From: Rostratula benghalensis
Lineage: Eukaryota > Chordata > Aves > Charadriiformes > Rostratulidae
Assembly (NCBI GenBank): GCA_013399305.1
Contig: VXAI01000135.1
Span: forward strand, 1,990,116 to 2,054,115
Length of the DNA stretch: 64,000 nt
Direction of reading: 5' to 3'
The translations under genes were made by a program, and so were the position numbers. The notes below the pieces were generated by a model. It made no database searches, was not told where the DNA came from, and saw only the letters and a program-made list of their open reading frames with translations. Positions 12,401 through 23,600 of this stretch are shown in pieces (position 1 is the first letter of the stretch; each line of letters begins with the position of its first letter).

Positions 12401-12980
12401 CCCAGCCCTTGAGGCTGTAATTAGACTGGTAAGTGCTGGAGCCAATCTGCCCAAGAGGGAAACTGCTCTGAAAACAAAGGGTTTGTAGGGGCTGAAAGAG
12501 AGGATGGCAAACAAGAAATGGCTAGTGGCTTCTTGAAATTTCTCCTGCTGACTGCTCTTTCATTAAATCTGGTGAAAGAAAGCAGGTCTCTGAGCCTAAC
12601 AATAAAGCCAAGAACTCAGTTCCTCCTTTAAAATGTGGGCTCCAAGTTCTTCCTCTCTGCCAGCTGCAAGTTATCCTGAGTCTGGAAACTGGACTGGAAA
12701 GACCTGCTGTTGGGGTTCCACTGTGACACTTAGGTGTCAGGCACTCACCCAGAACACCTTACCTCAATGGTATTATAGTGTGACATTTGTCACAGCTTGC
12801 TTTTACACACCTTTGCAATGGATCCTACTTATTCCATGTATAAGGGGAAGCTCCTTCCCCCTTCTGGGGTTAGGAGTCTGGAAAAGAGTGGGCTCTGGGG
12901 AGACCTCGGAACAGCCTTTCGAACCATAACGGGGGCTTACAGGAAAGGCACGTTTCCCAGGGCCTGCAGGTGAGGGACGA
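9471..12980. other. Large MCF2L2 intron, unique-looking stretch
   Basis: This is intron sequence between two CR1 copies. It includes an A-rich segment near 10197-10240 built of AAAC/CAAA words, and a GC-richer part near 10900-11980 with many overlapping open frames on both strands. None of the frames has a recognisable domain, so I call no gene. Confidence 0.65.
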
Positions 12981-12984
12981 GGGA

Positions 12985-13215
12985 TGACAGTTCTAAGCTG
13001 AAAGAGGGGAGGTTTAGACTGGACATAAGGAAGGAATTTTTTATGATGAGGGTGGTGAGACCCTGGCCCAGGTTGTCTGGACACGCTGTGGCTGCCCCAT
13101 CATTACAAGTGTTCACAGCCTGGTGAGTGACAGATGTCCCTGCCCAGGGCAGGGGCTCAGACTACATGGTGTTTGGGTCCATTTCAGCCCAAACCATCCT
13201 ACAATTCTATCATTT
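12985..13215 (+). mobile_element. CR1 LINE, diverged 3'-end fragment
   Basis: A CR1-like order is visible: AAAGAGGGGAGGTTTAGACT, GGACATAAGGAAGGAATTTT, 'ggtggtgagaccctggcccaggttg', CTGTGGCTGCCCCATCATTA, and a degraded end CCATCCTACAATTCTATCAT. It is more decayed than the neighbouring copies, so it is probably older. Confidence 0.82.
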
Positions 13216-14450
13216 ATCTCTGCCTCCTGTGGCAGCTCCGCACCTTTGGCCAACAGCTAATAAAACCAGGGATCTCAGTTCCTCCCTGCTGCCATACACA
13301 GCTCAGGTGACTGGGACACCAAAGCTTCCAGCAGCACTCCCTCAGCTACCAGTATTTTTGCCACCAGGCCACACCTAAACTTAGCAACTCCCAGACCTAA
13401 TGTCAGGGCAGCTTTGCTGCTGCTGATTTAGAATAGGGCTCTGGCACAATATTCTCATTCTGAAAATAGCTTCTAATTCTTTACCCGGGGCAGAAGCACT
13501 GTCCTGTTGTACCCAGGCAGCCTGAGGAGTCGGTGAGGTACTTTGTTATCCTCATCCTCAGGGTGACGCACCGACTCCCAGCCCTTGTGAGATCGCTGAC
13601 ACCGAGGGTGGGCCTGACCCAGATACTAAGACACATGGCATTTAAAGGACTCTTGTATTTAAACCATACCCAGATCTGCACCTGTCATTTAAGGGTACAA
13701 ACACCAAACACCTTCAGGCAGAGACCCGCAGGGTGCACACCCCCGGGTGGGAGTTTGCAGAACGAGTGGCTGCTGGGGTCAGGAGCGATGCCAGACGCTC
13801 CCAGACCTCCTTAGCGAGCAGAGCAACCCTCATGTGTGTGTCCAGGGGATGAGCAATGGCTCTGGACCTGCTCTGTGTACCTGCTCAGGGACTATTCTGC
13901 ATGAATACAGAAGTGCAGCGAGAGCTGGGGCCATCCCACAGTCTTAAACTTGACTTCCCTTTAAGCCCAGTAAGCGGTAGCTCAGAGTACAAACCCCAGA
14001 GCTGGCCATTCCTGAAGTTAAGTCTCTCTGGGTATGAGCTCCAGGAGAGCTTAGGGCCCCATGAGAATTCAATTCAGAAAGCAGGGATTATGCTGCTTAC
14101 ATGACATGCCCCATCTGAGCACAAACCCACTATTGCCTTGCACTTTTCCAGCTTGTTATCCCCTAGTAACAATGTGAGTGACCATTGGACACCAGTGACA
14201 CGACAGCAACTCCCACCACTGCACACCTATCCCTTCCATGTACGTCTGGCTGTGCTGTAAGTGACCACCCGCTGATAAGACCTGGCAGGGTCATTCCATG
14301 CAAGGAGTTAAGCTGAGGGCAGAAAGTCCAGGAACAGCAGTCCCACTTTGGTGTTTCCGAAGGGAAGCACTAACATTGACTAAGGACCTCCCCCAGCCCC
14401 TCTTACAAGGTGTGCCAGAAAAACTATGGGGGAATCTCATGAATGTTTCT
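13216..14450. other. Large MCF2L2 intron, unique-looking stretch
   Basis: Intron sequence between CR1 copies. Short overlapping open frames only. I see no repeat, RNA gene or coding evidence. Confidence 0.65.
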
Positions 14451-14454
14451 AAAT

Positions 14455-14778
14455 CTGGAAAGGGTGAGTGTCAGGAGGATGGAGCCAGGCTCTTCTCAGG
14501 GACAGGCAATGACAGGACAAGGGGCAATGGGTGCAAGCTGGAACACAGGAGGTTCCACTGAAATAGGAGGAAAAACTTCTTCAGGGTGAGGGTGAGGGAG
14601 CACTGGCAGGGGCTGCCCAGAGAGGTGGTGGAGTCTCCTTCTCTGGAGACATTCAAACCCCTCCTGGACACCTTCCTGTGGGACCTGCTCTGGGTGTTCC
14701 TGCTCTGGCAGGGGATTGGACTGGATGAGCTTTCAAGGTCCCTTCCAACCCCTGAGAGTCTGTGATTCTGTGAATCGG
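14455..14778 (+). mobile_element. CR1 LINE, 3'-end fragment
   Basis: The stretch runs from AAGGGTGAGTGTCAGGAGGA through GGCTGCCCAGAGAGGTGGTG and GGAGACATTCAAACCCCTCC to GATTGGACTGGATGAGCTTT, CCCTTCCAACCCCTGAGA and GTGATTCTGTGA. It is a clear 5'-truncated CR1 3' end in plus orientation. Confidence 0.94.
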
Positions 14779-14779
14779 G

Positions 14780-17700
14780 TCCAAAGCAAATCAACCAGAA
14801 AATATTCCAAATTTACAGGAAATTCAGTTTCATATCTGATGGGGATCGATATCATCCCTATGGATGAAGGTTCCTGATCAGTTTATCCACTGTGAAGGAA
14901 TAAACATGCCCCTTGGCATGCTCCAGCTCCTGTGTCTGGCAGTGATGTACACCAGCACAGACACTCAGGCATCCAGCAGGAGTTCATCCCACTCAAAAGT
15001 AACCTCGAAAAAAAGACAAAGGGGCTACAAAGGGTCAATATGGGGTGAGGGGGGGAGAAAAGAGGAAGAAAGGGCAGCTGTGGCAGCTCGAAATGAGCCC
15101 AGACCGATTGTGAAACTGTCCCCAGAACAGACCTGTGAATCAGATTTGCTTCCATAAAATGATGCCATAGAGCATCTGACCAGATGAGCTCCCCGTAATA
15201 ACGCCTGCACAGAAATTGCAAAACACAACAGCAGTGCAGTCAGTGGGGTGTAGTCGGGACCCCGTGCACTCGGTGAGTTTGCTACAACAGCAGCCGCGAC
15301 AGCCATCGGTGTCAATGAACTGGGAAGGGTCACCCTCCCTCTGACTACCAAAAATGCCCAACTGTTTCATCCTTACAGTCTAGGCTCAGAGTCATGTGGC
15401 TAAGAGAGACCTTCGGATTTCACGTACAAGAAACATCTCATGGATACCCAGAAAGATCTGAAAACGCCAACGGAAAGGCCCTCAGTTGGAACATGATATA
15501 ACAAGAGATCTACAAAGGCCACCACCCAGTAAAGGCCACAGCCCCCAGAATTAGAGTTTGGGAATGGAGGGCACTCATCAAACAGAACTGCCCTCCTGGA
15601 TTTACAAATCACCTTCCTGCTGATACAATGGATCTCAGGATCTCATGGATCCTGGGCCCAAAGCCTGCGTACTGGGAGGCACTGGGTGACAGGGCAGTGA
15701 GGGCACAGGGATGGGGTCAGGTCCTGGGGGTGCACCACCCTGGATGGGGTCCACCAGATGAAGAAGGAGCAGTTGGGCCAGAGGCACCTGCAGGGTCCCT
15801 CCCAGAGCACTCCCGTCCCCCCGGGGCTCCACGCAGGCTCCAAGGCTCAGGAGCACTAAATGGCAGATCTCTGAGCCCAGCCTCCTTGGGAAAGTACCCC
15901 TTTGGCAAGCGGGTTTCTGGGCTACTTTGTCTTTTCTAGAAACAAAGGGCTTTGGGGAAATTCCCTCCCACCTGCCTCTCCCACCGGGCAGGAAGGGCTC
16001 AGGGTAGGGTGCTGGTACCCGGGGTGGGAAACAGTGACAGCAGAGCAGCTTCACACAAATCTGCAGGAACTGCAACTCATTCTACAGAAGTGCAGCAGCC
16101 AGGGATGGGTCTCTCCATCCCCCCCAGAAGTTTCCAGACCCTTTGTGCTGTCCCCAGCCAGGTACAGACGGCTCCGCACCCCACTCAGGGCTGAGCCCGG
16201 CAGGGGCAGGACATGGCTGAGATGGGAGGTTAAACATTTCATTTATAACCACTTAAGGGTGATGTTTAAAAAAAACCACCCAACTCTCTAACAGCATTAC
16301 TGGGTAAAAGGAAGTGGTGGAGCTTGATTCTAAATAACTTTACAACTCAGCAGAGGATCTGACCCTGACAGGAGCTGGGTTTAAAAAAAATAAATAAATA
16401 AACAAGAAGGAAAGAGAGACAGAAGATGGTGAATCCCTTTCTTTTACTACTGGAAAACAAAATCCCTGAAGCAACGGGGATAAAAGCTCTCAGGCAGGTC
16501 AGCAGCAGAAGGAAGTCTGCTTGCTGCACTGACAGCCCCTTTAAAACTGGGGAAAACTGAGGTGAATGGCGATGGGAAAGCCCTGAGCAGAGCTGGGAGG
16601 TGGCTCATCCCCTGAGCAGAGCCCACTTTCCAGGAAGAAAGTGGACACAGCTGTAGGACAAAGAGTGTCAGCAGAAAGTGCTGTCTGTAGAGCTGATTAG
16701 AGACTGTCACTTCAGTCATTCAAACACCTCTGCCTGTGCTTTCCATGGACCTGCTTCTCAGAACCCCACCATTACGTCCGAGTCCCGTTTCACACCCACC
16801 CCCCTTGAACTTTAAAGGCATCTCCTGAGTTTGAAAATGTGACTCCTTCAAGCTGTTTCTTTTCAAGGCATAGATAACACCAAAATATTTGGGGGTTAAT
16901 TTTTAAATGTCTGTGAAACACTTGACTGTGGAAGGCTCCAAGACAAGGCTTTTTCATGCTTGTGCTTGGCAGGGTGGTCTCCTGCACAATAAAAATATAA
17001 AGTCAAAATTGCACATTTATAGTCACATTCAGTTGAAGTGTGAATGAATCTCGGTTTGGATTCTATTTTAAGTCAGTTGTGGCAGGAAGAGAAGAGCTCT
17101 AGGGTGGTTGGATTTTTTTCTCTCTCTGGTTTACCAATTTAAACTGAAAATGAAAACACGAAAAACTGGTATCACCAGTCAAGAAATGGGTGCTCTAGTT
17201 TTTTATGCGTTTATTATTAAGAATTTCTCATGCTGAAAAGGGACTGTTTTATCACTGGCAGATGCTCGAATGGGATGACACCTGAGGAAGAATGAAGAGT
17301 GAACTTATGAAAAAAACCCCCAGGTTTATGAAGTAGGGGTGGAATCAGCAATTATTGTTTTGGTAAGCAAAATGAAGGATGCTGTGTTTGTTAGGTTATT
17401 TCTACTGTTATTTAAACGCTGTTCAGATAACGTGATGAATTTACACAACGATCTACAAACATTTCCTGCCGGGCTGAACTGCCAGTTGTAGAGAACTCTA
17501 TTTTGTCTCTCTGCAGAACCAAACAGGCGGGGAGGAACCTGAGAAGGCTGCTCTGAAGGGCTTAGTCACGGTAAGACGCAGGAGAAAGGAGAGCTCAAGT
17601 GAAAAACTCCGTTGGCCTTGCAGCATCCCCACCAGAACCCCTTGGACAGAGCTGCACATCCTGTGCCCTCCACAAGAGTATTCCCAGCACCAGTCCCTCT

Positions 17701-18315
17701 GAGCTGCTGCCAGGTTGAGTGCCTGTTAAACAGACACCGAATGTCACGACAGGCAGAAGTTGGGTTTCCGTGGAGTCCACGGGGAGGTGAGGAATGCCTC
17801 GGATCAATGTAATTGATCTTTCATGGGAAAGAACAGATATGCATGTTCAGTGAGAAAACTTACATCCAATAAACCACACAAGGCACAGGGTGAGAGTGGC
17901 TTTTCAACTTAATTTGAATGGGCTTTTTTTTTTTTTTTTTTTTTTAACCTAGTTTTGCTCTTTACCAAAGTTTTGCAGAAGTGTCTTGAAAGAAGGCATG
18001 TTCATAGCGCTTGCCTGGGTTTGGTTTTTCACATACATCCATCTCAATCCACCAGCCACAGAGACTGATTTATTGATGTGCTCCAATCATCAGACATTCC
18101 CCTCACATGATGCAAATAAGTCACCAAGGTTTGGGAGGAAGGTAGAAGAGCAGAAAAAAAAAAAAAGCCTAAATCCCCCTTTTACTTTCTCCTCTGGAGG
18201 TTTCCAACAAGGAAATGAAATAAACAAATTTCATGGTGACCTGCAAACTAACGACTGACTTAACAAGATGTTATTTAGCACCTCAGAGACTTAAAGCAGA
18301 CACGAGCTAAACTTT
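14780..18315. other. Large MCF2L2 intron, unique-looking stretch
   Basis: Intron sequence with a 22-base poly-T run at 17924-17945 and an A/T-rich stretch near 16380-16400. Open frames up to 146 codons on both strands overlap each other and have no domain. No gene called. Confidence 0.65.
17924..17945. repeat. Poly-T tract
   Basis: Twenty-two consecutive T on the plus strand. It could be the remnant poly-A of a minus-strand retroposed sequence, but no source sequence is recognised beside it. Confidence 0.9.
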
Positions 18316-18317
18316 TA

Positions 18318-18425
18318 TTATGGAATCATAGGATCCTTTCGGTTGGAAAAGGCCATTAAGATCATCAAGTCCCACCGTTAACCCAGCACTGCCAAGTCCA
18401 CCACTAAACCACATCCCTTACCATC
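18318..18425 (-). mobile_element. CR1 LINE 3' end, minus orientation
   Basis: ATGGAATCATAGGATCCTTT, then GGTTGGAAAAGGCCATTAAG and ATCATCAAGTCCCACCGTTA, form the reverse complement of a CR1 3' terminus. This is the only minus-strand CR1 copy I see, and it abuts a plus-strand copy to give a head-to-head arrangement. Confidence 0.9.
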
Positions 18426-18427
18426 AC

Positions 18428-18845
18428 ATCTGCCCCACCACGAGGGCTGGGTCCAGTTTTGGGCCCCTCACAACAGCAAAGACCTTGAGGGGCTGGAGCG
18501 GGTCCAGAGGAGGGCAATGGAGCTGGTGAGGGGTCTGGAGACCAAGGAGAAGGGTCTGGAGAACTTGTGAGGAGCAGCTGAGGGAGCTGGGGGTGTTCAG
18601 CCTGGAGAAAAGGGGGCGGAGGGGAGACCTTCTCACTCCCTACAGCTCCCTGAAAGGAGGGGGTACCCGGGGGGGGTCTCTTCTCCCAAGGAACAAGCCA
18701 TGGGACAAGAGGAAATGGCCTCAAGTTGCCCCAGGGGAGGTTTAAGACAGAGATTGGGGAAAATTTCTCCACGGCAAGGGTTCTGAAGCCTTGGACTGGG
18801 CTGCGCGGGGTTGACTCATCATCCCCGAAGGTGTTTAAAAATCTC
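18428..18845 (+). mobile_element. CR1 LINE, internal fragment without 3' tail
   Basis: GGGCTGGGTCCAGTTTTGGG, GGTCCAGAGGAGGGCAATGG, GAGGGAGCTGGGGGTGTTCA and GCCTGGAGAAAAGGGGGCGG are CR1 landmarks located upstream of the 3' end. The copy ends around a GAAGCCTTGGACTGGGCTGC block and lacks the usual CCCTTCCAAC tail, so it is truncated on the right just before the CpG island. Possibly it and the minus copy represent one insertion into another. Confidence 0.88.
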
Positions 18846-19131
18846 CTTCTTTTTAAGGCGTAACTTTGAACTCCTAACAAACAGGGCTTTTAGAACTTCA
18901 CTGCGAGACCCTGCTGCCACCGCTCACCCTCGCCGCCGCCTCGGAAGAGAGGAAGAGAACAAAACCCACCCAGACCTACCCCAGCGCGGCACCAGCCGGC
19001 GGCGGGGCGGGCACCGGGGACACCGGCGGGGAGCGGAGCGGGGCCGGGCCGGCGGGGGCGGGACCAGCGGCGCCGGGCCGAGGGATGCCATGTGTCGGGG
19101 GCCGGCGGGGCCAGCCCGGCCCGCGTCCCCG

Positions 19132-19169
19132 GGGCAGGAGGCGGCGGAGCGGGCAGGAGGCGGCGGAGC
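19132..19169. repeat. 19-bp tandem duplication in CpG island
   Basis: The unit GGGCAGGAGGCGGCGGAGC occurs twice head to tail without mismatch. Each copy carries a purine-rich GGAGG/GGCGG core that could bind Sp/KLF-type factors (inference). Confidence 0.88.
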
Positions 19170-19339
19170 CGGCGCCCGTCCCGTGGGTGAGGTAACGCCG
19201 GTCCCGGCGGGCTCCCTCCCGGCCCCTTCCCCCTCTCCCTCCCCCGGGTCCCCTCGCTGGCAGCCGGGTGGTTGCCCTCTCCTTTATGTGAATCGCCGGG
19301 TAATTAAATTCGGAGAAGGCGTTCTGTTTTCCTAAAGGC

Positions 19340-19360
19340 TTTTTTTTTTTTTTTTTTTTT
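19340..19360. repeat. Poly-T tract inside CpG island
   Basis: Twenty-one T in a row followed by CCTTTCCCCTCTTTTCCTCC. It is a long homopolymer within otherwise GC-rich promoter sequence, so its exact length in the assembly is uncertain. Confidence 0.9.
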
Positions 19361-20608
19361 CCTTTCCCCTCTTTTCCTCCGACGGGGTTGTTTTGGGGGG
19401 TGTTGCCGGTGCCGCCCTGCTCGGGGAGGAGGGGGCTCCCCCCCCGCCCCGCTGGAACGGCGGGTCCCTGCCTTCGGGTTTCCAGGGCGCTTTGTCTGGG
19501 GAGGGTCCTGCTCCAGCCCCCGGGCCTCGGCCCCGGCCCCCGGGAAGGGCTCTGCCGGAGGTCGGGACTTGAAATTTCTGCGGTCAAGGAGCCCCGAAGT
19601 CCAGCGCGAGTTTAAGGTCTGTTTTGTGTAAGCTTCTGGCGGCTCCCCTCCCCCCGGGCTCCCTCTCCATTGTCTGGCGGGCCGTTGGAGTTATTGGAAA
19701 ACGGAAAAAAACGAACCAAAAAAACCCCCCAACCCAGAACAAACAAAAAAAAAAAAAAAGAAAGAAAAGGGGGTCAGAAAAAACTGAGAAACTTTCCGTG
19801 TCCCGTTCAGAGGCTTCCCGGGGCCGTGGCGGGGACACCCATTCGGAGCGGTGCCGGTCCCGCCCGCCCCTGGCTCCGGCGGCCCCTCCCGGTTCTCTTT
19901 CTTTTTTTTTTTTTTCCTCCTTTGCTACAGAAGAAGAGGTTTGGGGTTGGGTTTGGGGTTTGGTTTGTGTTGCTGTTTCCCCTCAGCCGTTCCCACCCTG
20001 GAAACAGGCAGATCCGGCTGGGAGCCTCCGGAGGCTCAGCCCCGGTTGCAACACGGGGACGCACCCCCGAGAGCGCCGGGGCAGCGCTCCCGCCCGCCCC
20101 CCTTAGCCCCTAATTACCGGCGGGACCGGCTCCCCACGGCAGGGCTCGCTGCCGGGACGCCCCGGCCCCGGCAAACGCCTTTGGCGAGAGGGGGAGACCC
20201 CGAACGCCTCCAGACCGCGCCTTGGCGCTAATTTAAAGGCGTCTTTCCGAGGGTCGGCCCCCGCCTTTGTTCCCCGCGGCCGCATGGCTGGACACCGCGC
20301 TCAGACCCCTGCCCCGTCGCCCCCGGGGGATGGGGGGGGTGAGGGCCGAGGACCCACCGGCGCCGCTTTCGGGACCGGCGGGGTCGGCGGAGCCCGCTCC
20401 GCGGCCGCGGGAAGAGCGCGGGGGCGGCGGGGGAACCTCCAGCCCCCCCGTTCCCCATCCCCGGGCTGGGGGAGAGCTCCCGGAGCCGGGGTCTCCCTCC
20501 CTGCGGGGAGCGCGGGCAACGGCCGGGCTGGGGCGGGGACGGGGCGTCGGTAACCGCTTCTGAACGGCATCTCCCAGGAGCTGGAGATGGGAGCACGGCG
20601 CTACTCCG

Positions 20609-20660
20609 GTGCAAAGCAACTAAATCCAGTGCAAAGCAACTAAATCCAGTGCAAAGCAAC
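20609..20660. repeat. 20-bp tandem repeat, 2.6 copies
   Basis: The unit GTGCAAAGCAACTAAATCCA is present twice and then partially (GTGCAAAGCAAC), without mismatch. It marks the right edge of the CpG island. Confidence 0.93.
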
Positions 20661-23600
20661 GATTAAAAAAACCACCCCTGATTCTATTCCGGGCGCACGA
20701 AGCGGTGGAGAACCGGGAACGAGCTGCAGGATCCTCACCCAGGGAGCGAGCGCCCGGGTTTATGCCTCAGGAGCCCCGGGCAGTTGTGCTCAAACTCCTG
20801 CAGCTGCTGGGGTCTGCCCTGTGTGATGCTCTCCTGCTCTCACTTCCACTCCCCAATTCTTGCATTTCTCCTAGCCGTTGGAAAGGGCAAAGGCTGGGGT
20901 TAGCAAAGGCAGAGATTATGCTAAAAAGGGGGAAAGAGTTGTTCTCTAAGGGAGGATAGATGGCAGCTTTGTTTTCCCTTGTTGAGCAGGGCAGGAGACG
21001 TTAAACCCCTGTTGGTAACAACAGCCATGGAATATTCCAGCAGTATTCCAGAAGGTCACACTGAGCTGGGTGGTGCTGTGGGAGTTACTGGGGGTTCTGC
21101 ATGGAACTGGGCTCACAGAAGCTCACCATCTGTTCTCCACAGAAATGCAGTATCTTGGGGGAAATGTGGGGTTTCCCAGTGGTAAGGCTTTGGGATTTCT
21201 TTCATGTGTTTAGAAGTGCCATAGGAATACCTGCCAACCAGTTCTCTTCCACTGAGTGAGTCAAAACAGTATCACTTCCTGCTTTCTCCGAGATCCTAAA
21301 CTATTGAGAAGCAGACGGGTTGCTGGTGCTGGTCTCTGACACCTGGCCAGACTGGAGCAGTGAGTGCTGGAGCCTGGCATGGTAATTCACCTGCAGGCGA
21401 GGCAGAGGCAGATGGGAAGCCCTTGCAGGTCATCCCCTATCAGCTGACATGCCAGTGGCGTGTGTGGTTGGTGTCGTTCCACACCTACAGCACCCGGGAT
21501 GTACCGAGCAGAGCCTCGTCTCCCACCGGTCTCAGTCCACGCCTGAAGGATCATCAAGGTAATCCTCTAACTTGAAGAGGTCTCCTGCTGGAGGGACAGA
21601 AGCACAGAGGGGTTTTGCTGGGAGAACTTGGTGTGGTTTTGCTTGACAGCAGGTCTTGCAGGGCACTGGTAGAAAGTGGAGGAAGGAACCAGGGGGTGAT
21701 GGGCGAGCGCTGCACCACCAGCTCTGCCTTCCCTGTGGCCTGTGGAGCTCAGGACAGGGCCTTCCCCAGCTTCCTAGGGTATGCCCACCTCCAGCGAGGC
21801 TGTGCCAATCCCGCAGACCTCAGTGACAACTAATCCTTAAATTCCAGTGGAAAGCAGCCAGTAAGTGCTCCCTCTCTGCCAGGGTGGCAGAAGTGACAGC
21901 GGGGGTTTCTGATGATACCAGAGAGGTTGTGCATTTGGAATCTTTGCAACATTTGGGAAACCGTGGCCTGGATCCTGAACTGGGATCTGTGCACTCCCGA
22001 GTCTTCAAAGACTGAAATGGGTCACGGATGCTGGAGACCTGGTTCCCTTCTTACAAGTTGTGTGAAGGGATCACCTGCCCTTGGCAGCAACAGGGGGTGC
22101 TGTGGTGGGATCTTTGAGAGATGACTCTTGGCTTACAGTCGGCAGTCGGTGGGGAGAGCACTGCAGCCTGTGGGGTACAGGATGATGAAACAACCCCTTC
22201 CTGCTGGAATGGCAGCTTTTTCTCCTGAGGCGGTACCACTGGGGAGGTTGGCCTGTTGTCAGCTTGGATGGAGTGGTGGCTTGGAGATGCTGCTGCTACA
22301 TAATTCACTCGGAAGAACTCACAGATCCCAAGACTGCTTAAGTGACCAAGCTGTGGACAGGTGACCTCGTGAGAGGGAATGTTCTTACAAGCAAAAGCAA
22401 CTTGGTTTGAAAGATGCCTGAAGAGGGATGGACACCTACGTACTGCGAAGGTCACAGACCCCAGGAGTTCCTGCCCCGTGGCGCAGAGCAAGTTGGCTGG
22501 TTGCAAACCAGCTTCCTGAGATCCAGCTGTCTGGTACCTTCTCCAGGTTGCTGGTGTGGCTTTACACTTGAATGAAAAGTGTTTGGTCACTCAGAGCTCC
22601 CAGTTAATGCTGCTGTGCTCTGGAAGGCACACTGTCACCTTTCAGCTGGGTGCAGCGCCTTTGACAAACGACTCCTTGCAGGGGCTTTGGGATGTACCAG
22701 CAGAGGCAGGGATTGTAGCTCATCCTCTGCATCTAGAGCTGAGGCCACTTTGAACTTGCCCTTGGGCCAGCACATCCCTTTCTGCTAACGTTTCTCCTGC
22801 TGCTCCATCCTCCAGCTCTGGGTTCTTCCAATTTCATTTCTGCTGGGATCTGGCTGACGGACTTGTGCCGATTGACTTCAACTGGCCTTTTGTCTCAGGA
22901 CAGGAAATGTACAGCTTTTCTTGTTCTTTAACTGCTCTTCATTGTACACCACCACAGCCCTGCCTTCCCCCCAGCAGCTGTGTTTTTCTGTGGAGTGTGA
23001 AAGAGGCGGAGGATGAATTTCTGATGATTTTCTGCTCCTTAGTTAACTAAAGGAAGATTACTGTTCGCTTTGCACTGATCTCTGGGGGGTGTAATCCACG
23101 TTTCAGAGTAGACACAGCACTTTCACAACCCTTCCTTGTAACTTTCCTGACTTCCCAGTAAAATAGATACTCACTGTGTTTTCAGTAGGAAGCCCTTGGA
23201 GAGGGCAATAGGGGTGCCCAAAGTGCCACACTTGTGACTAATGCTTTTCTGAAGTGCTGGCTGCTTTGTCCTCCAGCCCTCGTGGTAATTCCAGGGGCTG
23301 GTTTTTCTACTGCATTGTTCTCAGGCTTCTGTAATGCTTCTCTTTGTTCTTCCTTCTGCCCTAAGTCATCCCTGCCTTGTAAGCTTCTCTTCTCATCTTT
23401 GTCACTTCCTTCGGGAGGCCACAGACTGGTGTTTTGTGGTCAGTCTCCGAGCGAGTTCCATTTATAGTCTCTACTTAACTCTGTTTCGCTGACCAGTCCT
23501 CCCAGCAGCTGTTGGTCTGGTGCTGGCTGCCCGTCGCTCACTTGTGTCCTCGGCCTTAGGTTAGTCTTGCACAGAGCTCTGTGTGCACATACACACGCTT

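Larger units (their letters stand above)
18890..20625 (+). promoter_or_regulatory. B3GNT5: CpG island, probable B3GNT5 promoter
   Basis: CG dinucleotides are very dense between about 18,900 and 20,600 and sparse on either side. GC-box-like GGCGGGGCGGG occurs near 19000-19012, with more GGGCGG/CCGCCC words across the island. No convincing TATA box is seen. It lies about 13 kb upstream of the B3GNT5 coding exon on the same strand. Known mammalian B3GNT5 genes have untranslated first exons far upstream of a single coding exon, which fits. Candidate plus-strand donors inside or just after it are GAG|GTAACG near 19192, TCG|GTAACC near 20549 and AAG|GTAATC near 21558; I cannot choose between them. 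Open frames on both strands here (up to 203 codons) reflect GC bias. Orientation is inferred; an antisense transcript is possible. Confidence 0.72.

Noticed and set aside
18976..19587. 203-codon minus-strand and 174-codon plus-strand frames in the CpG island
   Set aside because: Arg/Pro/Gly/Ala-rich translation on both strands is what CG-rich promoter DNA gives; no domain and no start context.
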